This document shows, piece after piece, positions 32,858-42,442 of a stretch of DNA of 64,000 nt. The position numbers and the translations under genes are program-made. How positions within the stretch are numbered: position 1 is the stretch's first letter; every line of letters starts with the position of its first letter. The stretch is from Flavobacterium ustbae (GTDB lineage Bacteria > Bacteroidota > Bacteroidia > Flavobacteriales > Flavobacteriaceae). Under the pieces are notes generated by a model. That model worked only from the letters and a program-made list of their open reading frames with translations, was not told the DNA's origin and did not search any database. The stretch lies in assembly GCF_003946915.1 (NCBI RefSeq), contig NZ_RPOC01000003.1, forward strand, positions 248,001 to 312,000. Direction: 5' to 3'.

Positions 32858-35800
32858 TTAACCTAGCCATTTTACTAAAGCTTCTTCTACTGTTCCTTTC
32901 ATAATCGGTTTAGAAATATAATCGTCCATTCCGGCAGAAATACATTTGTTTCGTTCTTCTTTTTCAGCACCGGCAGTAACGGCAATTATCGGAATATCTC
33001 GGCCTTTTTTAGTATTTCTAATGGCTTTTGCAGTTTCGTAGCCATTCATGATTGGCATTTGGATATCCATAAAAATAATGGTTGGATTGATTTTTTCAAA
33101 TTGCTGAATGGCTTCGTATCCGTTTTCGCATTCAAAAATAAAGGCATTGCTATATAGATTTTTTATAATTGTTTTAAGAAGTAGCATATTTACTTTGTTG
33201 TCTTCTACAATCAAAAAAGTAATATCGCTGTCACTTGTTTCTAGTGCATTAGAATCGACATTGATATTTAAACTTTTGAGCTCGGCGTTGTATTTATCAT
33301 GAATACTTTGATTGCTTGTTTTTAAGTTTAAATCAAAAAAGAAAGTGCTTCCCTCATCAATTTTGCTTTCCAGCTGTAAGCGGCTTTCCATTAAAGCAAG
33401 CAACTGATTGGATATTGTTAAACCTAAACCGGTTCCTCCAAATTTTCTCGTAGTAGAACTGTCTTCCTGCAGAAATGCTTTAAAAATTTTCTTCTGATTT
33501 TTTTCTAGAATACCAATTCCAGTATCGACTACAGCAAAACGGATAAGGCTGTTGTTGTTGTGTTTTTTTTCTAAAACCGTAACATTTAATTGGATAGAGC
33601 CTTTGATTGTAAATTTTACTGCGTTAGAAAGAAGGTTAATCAAAATTTGTTTGAGTCGCACAATATCTGTCCATATGTAATTAGGAACATCTGGATCAAT
33701 ATTCAGTTCAAGTTCGAGATTTTTTCTGTTAGATTCATAAAGGATTAAATCAAAAACTTGTCCTAAGATTTTTTTAATATCATATAAATCAATAAAAAGT
33801 TCCAATTTTCCGGCTTCAATTTTCGAAAAATCTAAAATGTCATTTATAATTTCAAGAAGAGAATGGGCCGACTGGTTGATGGTAGTCATGTATTTTTCTT
33901 GAATTTCTTCCAAATCCGTTTTCATTAGTAGGTGTGTAAAACCAATAATTCCGTTTAGCGGAGTTCTGATTTCGTGAGACATATTGGCCAAAAAATCAGA
34001 TTTTGATTTGTTTGCCGCTTCTGCAAGCTGTTTGGCTTTTATGGCATCTTCTATTTCTTTTTTGCTTGTAATGTCAAAATAAATTCCGCCAACAAATTCA
34101 ATCTCATCATCTCGTTTAATTACGTCTCCAAATTCTTCTATCCAAATAAACTCGCCGCTTTTACGCTTAATGCGGTACACATTATGCAAGGGCATTCCTT
34201 TTTGTAAATTATCAATTTGGTTATTAATTACTTCTTCTTTATCATCAGGATGAATTAACGAGAGAAAAGACAAATTATTTTCAATAAACTCAGATTTTGA
34301 ATATCCCGTTAGGTTTAAAACTTCGTCGTTTAAGAATATTTTAGTTGAAAAAGCATCAAATTTTGATAAATAAACCGTTCCAGGAATATTGTTGGCAATC
34401 AATTTGAATTTTTCTTCACTTTCTATAATTTTAGTTTCATTTCGGTTTCGTTCTAAAGCAGACGAAATATTATTTGCCAAAACCTGAAAGATATTTATTT
34501 CGTCTTCAGACCATTTTCTTTCTGTTGTGCAGTCATCAAAACCAATAAAGCCAGTAAAAATATCGTTGATATAGAGCGGTAGAATTAAGATAGATTGAAT
34601 TTCATTGTCAATCAGAAGTTTTTTAAAGAAACCATCGGCAAGATTTCGAGTCAATGTATTAACAATTTTTCTTTGTGATGCGGCCTCGTAAATTTCTTTC
34701 AGATTTTCTTCAGACATAAGGCGAAGTGGCGTAATCTGATGAGTTACACCTTCGCGAGACCATTTGTATTTTTGGCTCACAACATTGTAAATCGCATCTT
34801 TTTCGTAGTAATACATATGATCTACTTTGGCCGCTTTTCCAATAATGTTGTACGTTTCCTGAAACATTTGGTGCGTGGTTTTGCTTAGTAGAAACTTCTC
34901 GGTACAGGAAGAAAGCGCAGACAAAAGCTGACTTTTAAGCTCTAATTTTCTTTCTGCTTCTAAACGCATTTGAGAAGAAATTGCCAACGAAATTACATCT
35001 GAAATAGTTCTAGCATAATTAATGTCTTCATTATCCCATTCTCTTTTTTGTTCTGTGCTTTCAAAACAAGCCACGCCCGCTAATTGGCCTGTTAAGAAAA
35101 TAGGCACATCGAGCATCGACTTGATGTTATTTTTTGTAAAATAAAGCTTTTCAAATTCAGAGGTTTCCAGTTTATTGAATACATCTGGGGCATTAATAAT
35201 CGCTTTGTTGTTTAAGGTTTCAAAATAAATAGGATAAGACTCCTTATTTAGAATATTTTTGTCGCTTAGGCTTTGATTATCAAGACTAAAAAGATTTTTG
35301 CAGGTAATCAAATCATTGTCATATTTCCAGAAACTAATGCGATTGACTTGACTTATGGTTGCGGCTTCTTTTAAGATTAAATCAATAACAGTGTTTAATT
35401 GATTGTATTTGCTAAAGTCTGTAGTTGATAATTTTTTGGTTGAACTATTATAGGCTTCAATTTTTTTAAGACGCTTTTTTTTCTCGTTTTCGATATTCTT
35501 TTTTTCTGTAATATCTCTTGCTATTCCAGAAAATCCAGTTGTTAATCCTAGTTCATTTTTACGGACAATGATTTTTTGTGAAATCCATATTTCTTCACCA
35601 TTTTTTTTCAGAACCGGAATTTCAATAATAGGATAATTACTTTCGTTAAGCACCAAATTCTCATAAAAATCAACGGCGCTATTGATATAATTTTCGTGAA
35701 TAAAATTGGAATAATGTTTTTTAATTATTTCATTTTCAGTGTAGCCAAGAGCATAAGCACCAAATTCATTTATAAAAGTAAAATGACCTTCTGCATCGAT

Positions 35801-36910
35801 TTCAAAAATAATATCGGTTGCTGTCTGAATTAGATTTTTGTACTGATCTTGAACTATAACCTGTTCTGTAACATCTTGTCCAATGCTGATAATTAAATCG
35901 TCTGAGAATTTTTTATCTTTCCACTGAATGTATTTGTATTCGCCGTTTTGGGTTTTTAATTTTCTAATGTAAAGTTTGTTTTCTTGATTTCCTGTTGCAT
36001 TTAAATTTCCGTGCGATTCAGGATCTTGCGTTAGTTCCCAGAATTTTAATCCCATAACAGCATCAGGTTGGTATCCTAAAATTGGAGTTATCGTTTCGCT
36101 GCAAAAAAGTATTTCGCCTTTTTGGTTGGATGCTATCGTAAGCGAATTTCCTTTATGAACAATTTCGTTTGCAAACCTAAAATTGTCACGATTGTTTACT
36201 AAAACAGCATATTTTACCTGATTTATAATGAAAATGAGGATACAAAAATTGAGTAGTAAAATAGAAGATTTTATCGGAATAAGATGCAGTGCTAACGTAA
36301 CAATTAAAAAAGTAAACGTTAAACCAACAAAAAACCAGTAAATTTTTATGGGTTTGAGGATGTTGTAAGAAAAGAAAAATGAAATTAGGAAAACGATGAT
36401 GGGCACAACATCATTTTTTAAAGTAACAATGTTGAAGGCGACGTAACTGATGTAAATGAAAAAACAGAAAATAAATATCTGTTGGATTTGATCTCTCAGC
36501 CATTTAATTTTATCTGTTATGGCATAAGTAATAAGAACAAAAACACCGATTAAAACATTGGTTAATAATAGGCTTTTGGGTCTAATTTTGAAGATTTCAT
36601 TTATAATTTCGATAACAATAACCGCTATACCAAAAAACAGGATATAAAGTTGGTATTCTCTACGGGCAGTGTCTTGTTCTTTCTTTTTTTCGATGAAATT
36701 TCCAATTTTAGATTTAATTCTAAAAAATTGATAAACCAGCAGTGAAAGAAAGGCAAAAAGTGATAATCCTAAAACAAAAAGTTTATGATTATTGTAATAA
36801 ATGATATCGGAATTAAACACATACCATCCGGTCATAATTGATTCAAAGGCATTTCCAATAGTGAAAATTCCTGAAATAACCGAATTGAAAAAACTACAGT
36901 TTGCGGCCAT
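32858..36910 (-). CDS. Hybrid sensor histidine kinase/response regulator
   Basis: 1350 aa. Six to eight N-terminal membrane helices (about 40-230) are followed by PAS domains (about 245-350 and 355-470), two GAF domains (about 495-640 and 665-830), another PAS (about 840-955), HisKA with H979 in NMSHEIRTPLNG, HATPase_c with DTGIGI and GTGLGLTISNQL (about 1080-1195), and a receiver domain with phosphoacceptor D1282 in FMDIQMP and the Lys in YISKPI (about 1230-1350). No output domain is fused, so the signal probably passes to a separate phosphotransfer protein or regulator. Multiple PAS/GAF units suggest integrating intracellular cues. No partner gene is adjacent. Confidence 0.95.
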   Translation of the reverse strand: MAANCSFFNSVISGIFTIGNAFESIMTGWYVFNSDIIYYNNHKLFVLGLSLFAFLSLLVYQFFRIKSKIGNFIEKKKEQDTARREYQLYILFFGIAVIVIEIINEIFKIRPKSLLLTNVLIGVFVLITYAITDKIKWLRDQIQQIFIFCFFIYISYVAFNIVTLKNDVVPIIVFLISFFFSYNILKPIKIYWFFVGLTFTFLIVTLALHLIPIKSSILLLNFCILIFIINQVKYAVLVNNRDNFRFANEIVHKGNSLTIASNQKGEILFCSETITPILGYQPDAVMGLKFWELTQDPESHGNLNATGNQENKLYIRKLKTQNGEYKYIQWKDKKFSDDLIISIGQDVTEQVIVQDQYKNLIQTATDIIFEIDAEGHFTFINEFGAYALGYTENEIIKKHYSNFIHENYINSAVDFYENLVLNESNYPIIEIPVLKKNGEEIWISQKIIVRKNELGLTTGFSGIARDITEKKNIENEKKKRLKKIEAYNSSTKKLSTTDFSKYNQLNTVIDLILKEAATISQVNRISFWKYDNDLITCKNLFSLDNQSLSDKNILNKESYPIYFETLNNKAIINAPDVFNKLETSEFEKLYFTKNNIKSMLDVPIFLTGQLAGVACFESTEQKREWDNEDINYARTISDVISLAISSQMRLEAERKLELKSQLLSALSSCTEKFLLSKTTHQMFQETYNIIGKAAKVDHMYYYEKDAIYNVVSQKYKWSREGVTHQITPLRLMSEENLKEIYEAASQRKIVNTLTRNLADGFFKKLLIDNEIQSILILPLYINDIFTGFIGFDDCTTERKWSEDEINIFQVLANNISSALERNRNETKIIESEEKFKLIANNIPGTVYLSKFDAFSTKIFLNDEVLNLTGYSKSEFIENNLSFLSLIHPDDKEEVINNQIDNLQKGMPLHNVYRIKRKSGEFIWIEEFGDVIKRDDEIEFVGGIYFDITSKKEIEDAIKAKQLAEAANKSKSDFLANMSHEIRTPLNGIIGFTHLLMKTDLEEIQEKYMTTINQSAHSLLEIINDILDFSKIEAGKLELFIDLYDIKKILGQVFDLILYESNRKNLELELNIDPDVPNYIWTDIVRLKQILINLLSNAVKFTIKGSIQLNVTVLEKKHNNNSLIRFAVVDTGIGILEKNQKKIFKAFLQEDSSTTRKFGGTGLGLTISNQLLALMESRLQLESKIDEGSTFFFDLNLKTSNQSIHDKYNAELKSLNINVDSNALETSDSDITFLIVEDNKVNMLLLKTIIKNLYSNAFIFECENGYEAIQQFEKINPTIIFMDIQMPIMNGYETAKAIRNTKKGRDIPIIAVTAGAEKEERNKCISAGMDDYISKPIMKGTVEEALVKWLG

Positions 36911-37001
36911 AGAATTTGGGGTATGTTGGTTTAGTAAATAAGGTTTTGAAAATTCTTAAAAAGAAGTGGTTAGTTTCTCTGCGAAATAAGAATTTTCTAT
37001 T

Positions 37002-37799
37002 TTAATCTACATCCTGTCTTCCAATAGAATCTATTGAATCTTCTTCTTCAGATTCTGTTCCAAAAATGGCAAAATAGGTTGCGTAAATCATTGAGCTATT
37101 AAAAACAACAGTAAAAATGACTCCAACGCAACAGCCAATAAAGCCAATCATTGAACCAAGAAAACCTATGATGAAAAAAGCAAATATGTTAATTGGATTT
37201 TTTGTAACGATAATAATGCTGGCTTTTATAGCATCGAATGCTTTTAGATTTCCGAAAACAATTAACGGAATTGATAAATACATAAAGAAGGAAACGGTAA
37301 ACGAAATTATATTTCCGACAAACAAAACGCCCAAGCTATCAATTAAATTGGCTAGAGCAGTTCCTAGCAAAGCAGGAATAAATGCGGCTACAAAAATTTG
37401 CCCGAAATAAGGAGATTTGTAATAGGTGAAAATGGTTGAAACGTTAAACTCTACATCTTTGTCTGCAGAATCTGCCATTTTTAGAAATCCTGCTCCAAAA
37501 GGGGCTGTAATTCCTGCAACTACAGAAACAGCAACAGTTTGTATGACAAGTTGGATAGCGGTGAACTCTTGGTTTTCAAAATTTTGAATGAAATCTTTAG
37601 TCATAGCTTCGGCTCCAAAATAGGCTATCATTACGCCCATAAAAGCCACAGCGGCAATAATTGAAAATACTAAAATGATAAGCCCAGAGTAAAGAGCTAT
37701 TTTTTTATAGTTTTCGAAAGCATGATTAAAAACTGTAGCAAAATCAAGGGAATAGCCATTTTTTTTGATGTCCTCAATTTGGTTAAGTGTCGATTTCAT
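37002..37799 (-). CDS. Polytopic membrane protein of unknown function
   Basis: 265 aa with about six hydrophobic segments (for example IALYSGLIILVFSIIAAVAFMGVMIAY near 34-60, FVAAFIPALLGTALANLI, INIFAFFIIGFLGSMIGFIGCCVGVIF) and an acidic C-terminus (ESEEEDSIDSIGRQDVD). Outline resembles the membrane domains seen in bacterial glycerophosphodiester phosphodiesterase-type or DUF975-type proteins, but I cannot name the family. It lies 91 bases before the start side of the hybrid kinase on the same strand; linkage is uncertain. Confidence 0.75.
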   Translation of the reverse strand: MKSTLNQIEDIKKNGYSLDFATVFNHAFENYKKIALYSGLIILVFSIIAAVAFMGVMIAYFGAEAMTKDFIQNFENQEFTAIQLVIQTVAVSVVAGITAPFGAGFLKMADSADKDVEFNVSTIFTYYKSPYFGQIFVAAFIPALLGTALANLIDSLGVLFVGNIISFTVSFFMYLSIPLIVFGNLKAFDAIKASIIIVTKNPINIFAFFIIGFLGSMIGFIGCCVGVIFTVVFNSSMIYATYFAIFGTESEEEDSIDSIGRQDVD

Positions 37800-37919
37800 T
37801 TTAATGTAAAATTGTTTTATAGACTTGTACTATTTGAAAGGTATCTTGACGTAAATATAATATTTTTAATCAATACCGTATCAAAATCTACAAAACATTC
37901 CCAAATGTTTTTAATTGAT

Positions 37920-39248
37920 TTATAACCAGTCTAAAACACGTTTTATGGAAGCCAATTTATCTTTGTAAGGTGCGTAACGCATAGGTAAATCGAGCCAGTT
38001 TGCTTTTTTTACAATTGCTTTATGATGAGAAAAGGTATCGAAGCTTAGTTTACCATGATAAGCACCGATTCCGCTTTGTCCAACACCGCCAAAAGGCAGT
38101 CTTTTATTGGAAAAATGAACAACAGTATCATTGATGCACCCGCCTCCAAAAGAGTATTTTGAAATTAATTGCTTCGAAAATGAATTATTTTCACTAAAAA
38201 TATAAAATGAAAGAGGTTTCTCATAACGGCTAACAACCTTTTCAATATCGTTTTCATTCTCATAAACGAGTATCGGCAGAATTGGCCCAAAGATTTCTTC
38301 TTTCATAACGGCACTATCTAGATCGGGTTCTTCTAGAAGGGTAGGAGCAATATAAAGTGAATTGGCGTCACTTTCTCCGCCAAACAAAACATGCTCATTT
38401 TGAATCATGTTGGTCAATCTAAACCAGTTTTTAGTATTTATAATTCGAGCAAAATCTGGTGATTTATCTATTTTTTTTCCGTAGGCTTTAATAATTTCTT
38501 CAATTAAATAAGAAATAAAATTGACCTTCATGTTTTTCTGAATCAGAATATAATCTGGAGCAATGCAAGTCTGTCCAGCATTAATAAATTTTCCCCAGAC
38601 AATTCGTTTGGCAGCGAGTTTTAAGTTGGCGGTTTCATCAACAATACAAGGATTTTTTCCGCCCAATTCTAGAGTTACCGGAGTTAGGTTTTCTGCTGCT
38701 GCTTTGGCAACAATTTTGCCGACAGCAACGCTTCCGGTAAAAAAGATATAATCCCAGCGCTGAGCCAATAATTTATTAGAAACTTCGATTCCGCCTTCAA
38801 AAACTTCGACGTGATTTACATGGAATGTTTTCTGTATAATTTTTGTTATGATGGCAGAAGTATGAGGTGTTAATTCAGAAGGTTTTAAAACTACGCGATT
38901 TCCTGCGGCGACCGCGGCAATAAGCGGACATAAGGCAAGCTGAAAAGGATAGTTCCAAGGAGCAATGATTAGTACGTCTCCGTATGGTTCTTTATAAAGA
39001 TAATCGCTAGAAGGGAAATTAAGCAAGGAAGGAAAAACTCGATCTGGTTTTGCCCATTTGGAGATGTTTTTTATAACGTCTTTCAGATCTGAAATAACGT
39101 AATTGGTTTCAGTCAAAACAGCTTCAAACTCTGGTTTTTTAAAGTCATCATATAAAGCTTTTACGATTAAATCTTCACTTTTCTGAATATTATACAATAA
39201 CTTTTTTAGAGTTTCCTTTCGATATCCGATGTTGCTTTTATAATCCAT
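37920..39248 (-). CDS. Aldehyde dehydrogenase (class 3 type)
   Basis: 442 aa, short form like class 3 ALDH. Visible are IIAPWNYPF (about 94-102), KPSELTPHTS (cofactor site), FTGSVAVGK (170-178), VTLELGGKNP with catalytic base E194, FINAGQTCIAPDY with nucleophile C228, and EEIFGPILPIL (about 316-326). It oxidises fatty or aromatic aldehydes with NAD(P). The C-terminal part FSHHKAIVKK is usual for the fatty-aldehyde branch. Single gene; substrate not determined. Confidence 0.93.
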   Translation of the reverse strand: MDYKSNIGYRKETLKKLLYNIQKSEDLIVKALYDDFKKPEFEAVLTETNYVISDLKDVIKNISKWAKPDRVFPSLLNFPSSDYLYKEPYGDVLIIAPWNYPFQLALCPLIAAVAAGNRVVLKPSELTPHTSAIITKIIQKTFHVNHVEVFEGGIEVSNKLLAQRWDYIFFTGSVAVGKIVAKAAAENLTPVTLELGGKNPCIVDETANLKLAAKRIVWGKFINAGQTCIAPDYILIQKNMKVNFISYLIEEIIKAYGKKIDKSPDFARIINTKNWFRLTNMIQNEHVLFGGESDANSLYIAPTLLEEPDLDSAVMKEEIFGPILPILVYENENDIEKVVSRYEKPLSFYIFSENNSFSKQLISKYSFGGGCINDTVVHFSNKRLPFGGVGQSGIGAYHGKLSFDTFSHHKAIVKKANWLDLPMRYAPYKDKLASIKRVLDWL

Positions 39249-39323
39249 TTTCCGATTAGCTTGTTTTTTTCTCTATGCAAGTTAATCGATAAAATTTAAA
39301 AAATTAACAATTAAATCATAAAA

Positions 39324-40013
39324 TCATACCGCATTCCAAATTGGATCGTCTGGAGTTGGAGCAATAATTGTGATATCTTCTTTAGAAACAGGATGCACAA
39401 AAGTGAGTTTTCTAGCGTGAAGATGAATTCCGCCGTCGGGATTACTTCGGTCTGCACTGTATTTTAAATCTCCTTTAATTGGCGACCCAATAGCGCTTAA
39501 TTGAGCACGAATTTGATGATGTCTTCCCGTATGCAAATTGATTTCCAATGCAGTGTAATTCTGCAATTCTTTGATTATGGTGTAATCTAAACTGGCTAAT
39601 TTACTGTCCGGAACTTCTTTTAAATGCGCTTTAGAGGTATTGTTTTTTTCGTTTCTTTTTAAATAATGAACCAATTTTGCTTTTGGCTCTTTTGGTTTAT
39701 TTTTTACAACCGCCCAATATGTTTTTTTAGTTTCCCGATTGCTGAACAATTCATTCATTCGCGAAAGCGCTTTACTTGTACGAGCAAAAGCTACAATTCC
39801 AGTTGTCGGCCGATCCAAACGATGAATAACGCCCAAGAAAACATCTCCAGGTTTATTGTATTTTTCTTTAATATATTCTTTTACAATATCAGAAAGAGGT
39901 TTGTCGCCCGTTTTATCTCCCTGCACAATATCTCCCACACGTTTGTTAACCACGATAATATGATTGTCTTCGTGCAGAATTTGTAAATTGTCTTTGGTAG
40001 AAATAATTTTCAT
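39324..40013 (-). CDS. RluA-family RNA pseudouridine synthase
   Basis: 229 aa, catalytic domain only with no S4 domain. The active-site motif is HRLDRPTTG with D67, followed by ARTSKALSRMNELF and the later LHTGRHHQIRAQLSAIGSPI. The missing S4 domain and short length fit the RluA/TruC-like branch, which modifies rRNA or tRNA. The exact target nucleotide cannot be read from sequence. Intergenic repeats lie upstream. Confidence 0.93.
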   Translation of the reverse strand: MKIISTKDNLQILHEDNHIIVVNKRVGDIVQGDKTGDKPLSDIVKEYIKEKYNKPGDVFLGVIHRLDRPTTGIVAFARTSKALSRMNELFSNRETKKTYWAVVKNKPKEPKAKLVHYLKRNEKNNTSKAHLKEVPDSKLASLDYTIIKELQNYTALEINLHTGRHHQIRAQLSAIGSPIKGDLKYSADRSNPDGGIHLHARKLTFVHPVSKEDITIIAPTPDDPIWNAV

Positions 40014-40050
40014 AATGGGAATTTCGAATTAAATGTAGAAAGTTTGGCTA

Positions 40051-40097
40051 AAGCCTTTCCGATAGGCTTAAAAAGAACCTCCAGCTAAAGCTGGAGG
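40051..40097. repeat. Two short hairpin repeats
   Basis: AAGCCT/AGGCTT (40051-40056/40064-40069) and CCTCCAGC-TAAA-GCTGGAGG (40078-40097, perfect 8 bp). The second could serve as a terminator for panB read in the minus direction only weakly, since no T run follows. Confidence 0.7.
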
Positions 40098-40127
40098 CAA
40101 TTTATATTTTTAAACATTAGGTTTATT

Positions 40128-40200
40128 CTTTGCAACTTTGTCCCTTTGCAACTTTGTCCCTAAGAGCCTTAGAGCCTTAGAACCTTAGCAGCTTAGCAAC
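40128..40200. repeat. Tandem TTTGCAACTTTGTCCC and CCTTAG repeats
   Basis: Two perfect 16-bp copies of CTTTGCAACTTTGTCC (40128-40143, 40144-40159) are followed by four to five units of about 9 bp with the core CCTTAG or GCTTAG (40167-40200). Related CTTTG-type units occur at about 54145-54200. Confidence 0.8.
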
Positions 40201-40207
40201 TCAAAAA

Positions 40208-41026
40208 CTAATACTGTTCATTAGCATTAGGGAAATCGCTAGCCTTAACATCGGCAGCATATTGACCAATTGCTTTTGTCATTTCGTCGTAAAGATTTAA
40301 GTAACGGCGTAAGAAACGCGGACTGAATTCGTTGTTCATTCCAAGCATATCGTGAATTACTAAAACCTGACCGTCAACACCGCCACCAGCTCCAATTCCG
40401 ATTACAGGGATAGAAATGCTTTCTGCTACTTTTTTAGCCAATTGAGCTGGTATTTTTTCAAGAACAACAGCAAAACAGCCTATTTTTTCAAGCATTTGAG
40501 CATCTTCAATAAGCTTTTCAGCCTCTTCTTCTTCTTTTGCACGAACACTGTAAGTTCCAAATTTGTAAATGGACTGAGGCGTTAAACCTAAGTGTCCCAT
40601 AACTGGAATTCCAGCATGCAATATTTTTTTGATCGATTCTTTAATTTCTTTTCCGCCTTCTAATTTTACCGCATGAGCACCACTTTCTTTCATAATTCTG
40701 ATCGAAGAACGCAAAGCTTCTTTTGGGTCAGACTGGTAACTTCCAAAAGGCAAATCAACGACAACCAAACCTCTTTCTACAGCACGAACCACAGAAGAAG
40801 CATGATAAATCATTTGATCTAAAGTAATCGGCAAAGTCGTTTCGTGACCAGCCATTACATTTGATGCCGAATCACCAACTAAAATTACGTCAACACCAGC
40901 GGTATCAACAATTTTCGCCATTGTATAATCATACGCAGTAAGCATCGAGATTTTTTCTCCGTTGCTTTTCATTTCAATTAATGACTTTGTTGTGATTCTT
41001 TTATAATCTTTTTTTGCTACTGACAT
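40208..41026 (-). CDS. panB: 3-methyl-2-oxobutanoate hydroxymethyltransferase
   Basis: 272 aa. Makes ketopantoate from alpha-ketoisovalerate and methylene-THF, first step of pantothenate and CoA synthesis. Recognised by [19 protein letters not shown] (28-46), [20 protein letters not shown] (49-68, metal-binding D52), [17 protein letters not shown] and [14 protein letters not shown], and the C-terminal [24 protein letters not shown]. Length and all blocks are normal. Single gene. Confidence 0.97.
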   Translation of the reverse strand: MSVAKKDYKRITTKSLIEMKSNGEKISMLTAYDYTMAKIVDTAGVDVILVGDSASNVMAGHETTLPITLDQMIYHASSVVRAVERGLVVVDLPFGSYQSDPKEALRSSIRIMKESGAHAVKLEGGKEIKESIKKILHAGIPVMGHLGLTPQSIYKFGTYSVRAKEEEEAEKLIEDAQMLEKIGCFAVVLEKIPAQLAKKVAESISIPVIGIGAGGGVDGQVLVIHDMLGMNNEFSPRFLRRYLNLYDEMTKAIGQYAADVKASDFPNANEQY

Positions 41027-41077
41027 TTTCTTGTTTATTTGATATTGTAAAAGTATTGAATAATTGTAAAATGGGAA

Positions 41078-42271
41078 TCAGCAATAATAGAATATTTCGA
41101 CAGAAAATAGTTTGCCGTCTTTGAATTCTAAGCGAAATTGGCTGTCTTCCATTACAATAGAGTAATTGTGCGGTGATTTTAGAGAAGCTTCAATATAAGT
41201 TCCATATTTTTCGATGAAAGCTTTTTCAGACAGCGTATGATCTAAATCCGCATTCTGATTTATTATAAATTTATTGTTTTTAGTAATGTAAACTTTTATG
41301 ATTTCTCCTTGTTTTTGTTTTTCATCAACAGAAACCTCTAAGTCAGGGTAGTAATAAAATAAATCACTTAAGTAAATCCCGCATTCGTCTGAAATTCGTG
41401 CTTTTTTTGCTGGATTTCCCATTATTTTAATTAAATCAGTTTGCGAAATTGTTACCGATTTTGTTTTAAAACCTTTAAGCGAATAATGTGCTTTTTGTGT
41501 GAATGAAATGATTTGTTCAGGCAATTTATGATTGGATAATGCCTTCGCTAAAACCATATTGAGTTCGGTTTCAGCAAGTAATTTTGGATCATTGAGTTTC
41601 TCGACAACTTCATAATATCTTTGATAGGCAGGAGTTAATTTAGAATAATCACTATTCCAGGCCAATTCTACAATTCTTTCACTTACTGTTTTACGTTCAG
41701 AAAGAGCGTTTTTATCTAATGTGTCGAAATCATTCAATAAAGTATCAAAATCAGGTCTCGTACCAAGAAATTTTCTCAATGTATATTTTGCAGATTCTTC
41801 ATTCAGACTTCCGCTAATATTAACCCATTCCTCAGGATTTAAAGGAAGATAATTTACAGCAACGGGATCTCCTGTAAATAGAATTTCTCTAATTTTTGAG
41901 TTTTTATCTGGTAAAACTCTGGCTTTTAATCCGGCAGCAAGAATAAAAAGATGATTTCCGCCATAGTAAGCATCGCCACCTTCAAGAATTGGGTTTTTTG
42001 GATCTTTAGTTTTTACATCTTTAGCATTGAGACTTTTGGCTACGTATTTCTCTTGTACATATCCTTTGTTCAAATTATCTGCTTGTATTTTGTACCAGCC
42101 ATTTTCATTTTCAGACAATAATAGAACTTGAGCTCCATATTTTAAAAAGCCTAAAAAATCGGCATTTGTATTTGGAGAAATAAAAAGTCTTGTATCAGAA
42201 TTTAGAAAATAACGTTCTTGAGAATGCAGTAAAATAGAACAGAAAAAGAGTAAAAAGTAAAGTTTTTTCAT
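41078..42271 (-). CDS. Secreted protein with bacterial SH3 domains
   Basis: 397 aa from the ATG at 42271; an ATG 24 bases upstream would put MAKNKIKF before the signal peptide MKKLYFLLFFCSILLHSQ and is less likely. An SH3b-like domain spans about 25-80 of the mature region (YFLNSDTRLFISPNTNADFL through GWYKIQADN and KGYVQEKYVAK), and a second similar part follows around ARVLPDKNSKIREIL. The C-terminal half is helical and unrecognised. SH3b domains often bind cell-wall peptides, so a periplasmic or envelope role is likely. Next to panB by chance as far as can be seen. Confidence 0.8.
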   Translation of the reverse strand: MKKLYFLLFFCSILLHSQERYFLNSDTRLFISPNTNADFLGFLKYGAQVLLLSENENGWYKIQADNLNKGYVQEKYVAKSLNAKDVKTKDPKNPILEGGDAYYGGNHLFILAAGLKARVLPDKNSKIREILFTGDPVAVNYLPLNPEEWVNISGSLNEESAKYTLRKFLGTRPDFDTLLNDFDTLDKNALSERKTVSERIVELAWNSDYSKLTPAYQRYYEVVEKLNDPKLLAETELNMVLAKALSNHKLPEQIISFTQKAHYSLKGFKTKSVTISQTDLIKIMGNPAKKARISDECGIYLSDLFYYYPDLEVSVDEKQKQGEIIKVYITKNNKFIINQNADLDHTLSEKAFIEKYGTYIEASLKSPHNYSIVMEDSQFRLEFKDGKLFSVEIFYYC

Positions 42272-42290
42272 GAATTTGATTTTGTTTTTT

Positions 42291-42432
42291 GCCACAGATT
42301 AAAAAGATTTCGCGGATTTTTTTTCTTTACGCAGATTTACAAAATGAAAGCAGATTATTATAAATTTAAAATAAATCTGTCAAATTTTTTAAATCTGCAT
42401 GAAAAAATCATTTTAATCCTTTAATCTGTGGC
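42291..42432. repeat. GCCACAGATTAAA nested inverted repeat
   Basis: GCCACAGATTAAA (42291-42303) and TTTAATCTGTGGC (42420-42432) are exact reverse complements; inside, GCAGATTTA (42331-42339) pairs with TAAATCTGC (42390-42398). Same GCCAC...GTGGC family as 23043 and 28844. Confidence 0.85.
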
Positions 42433-42442
42433 TTAAAAAGTT

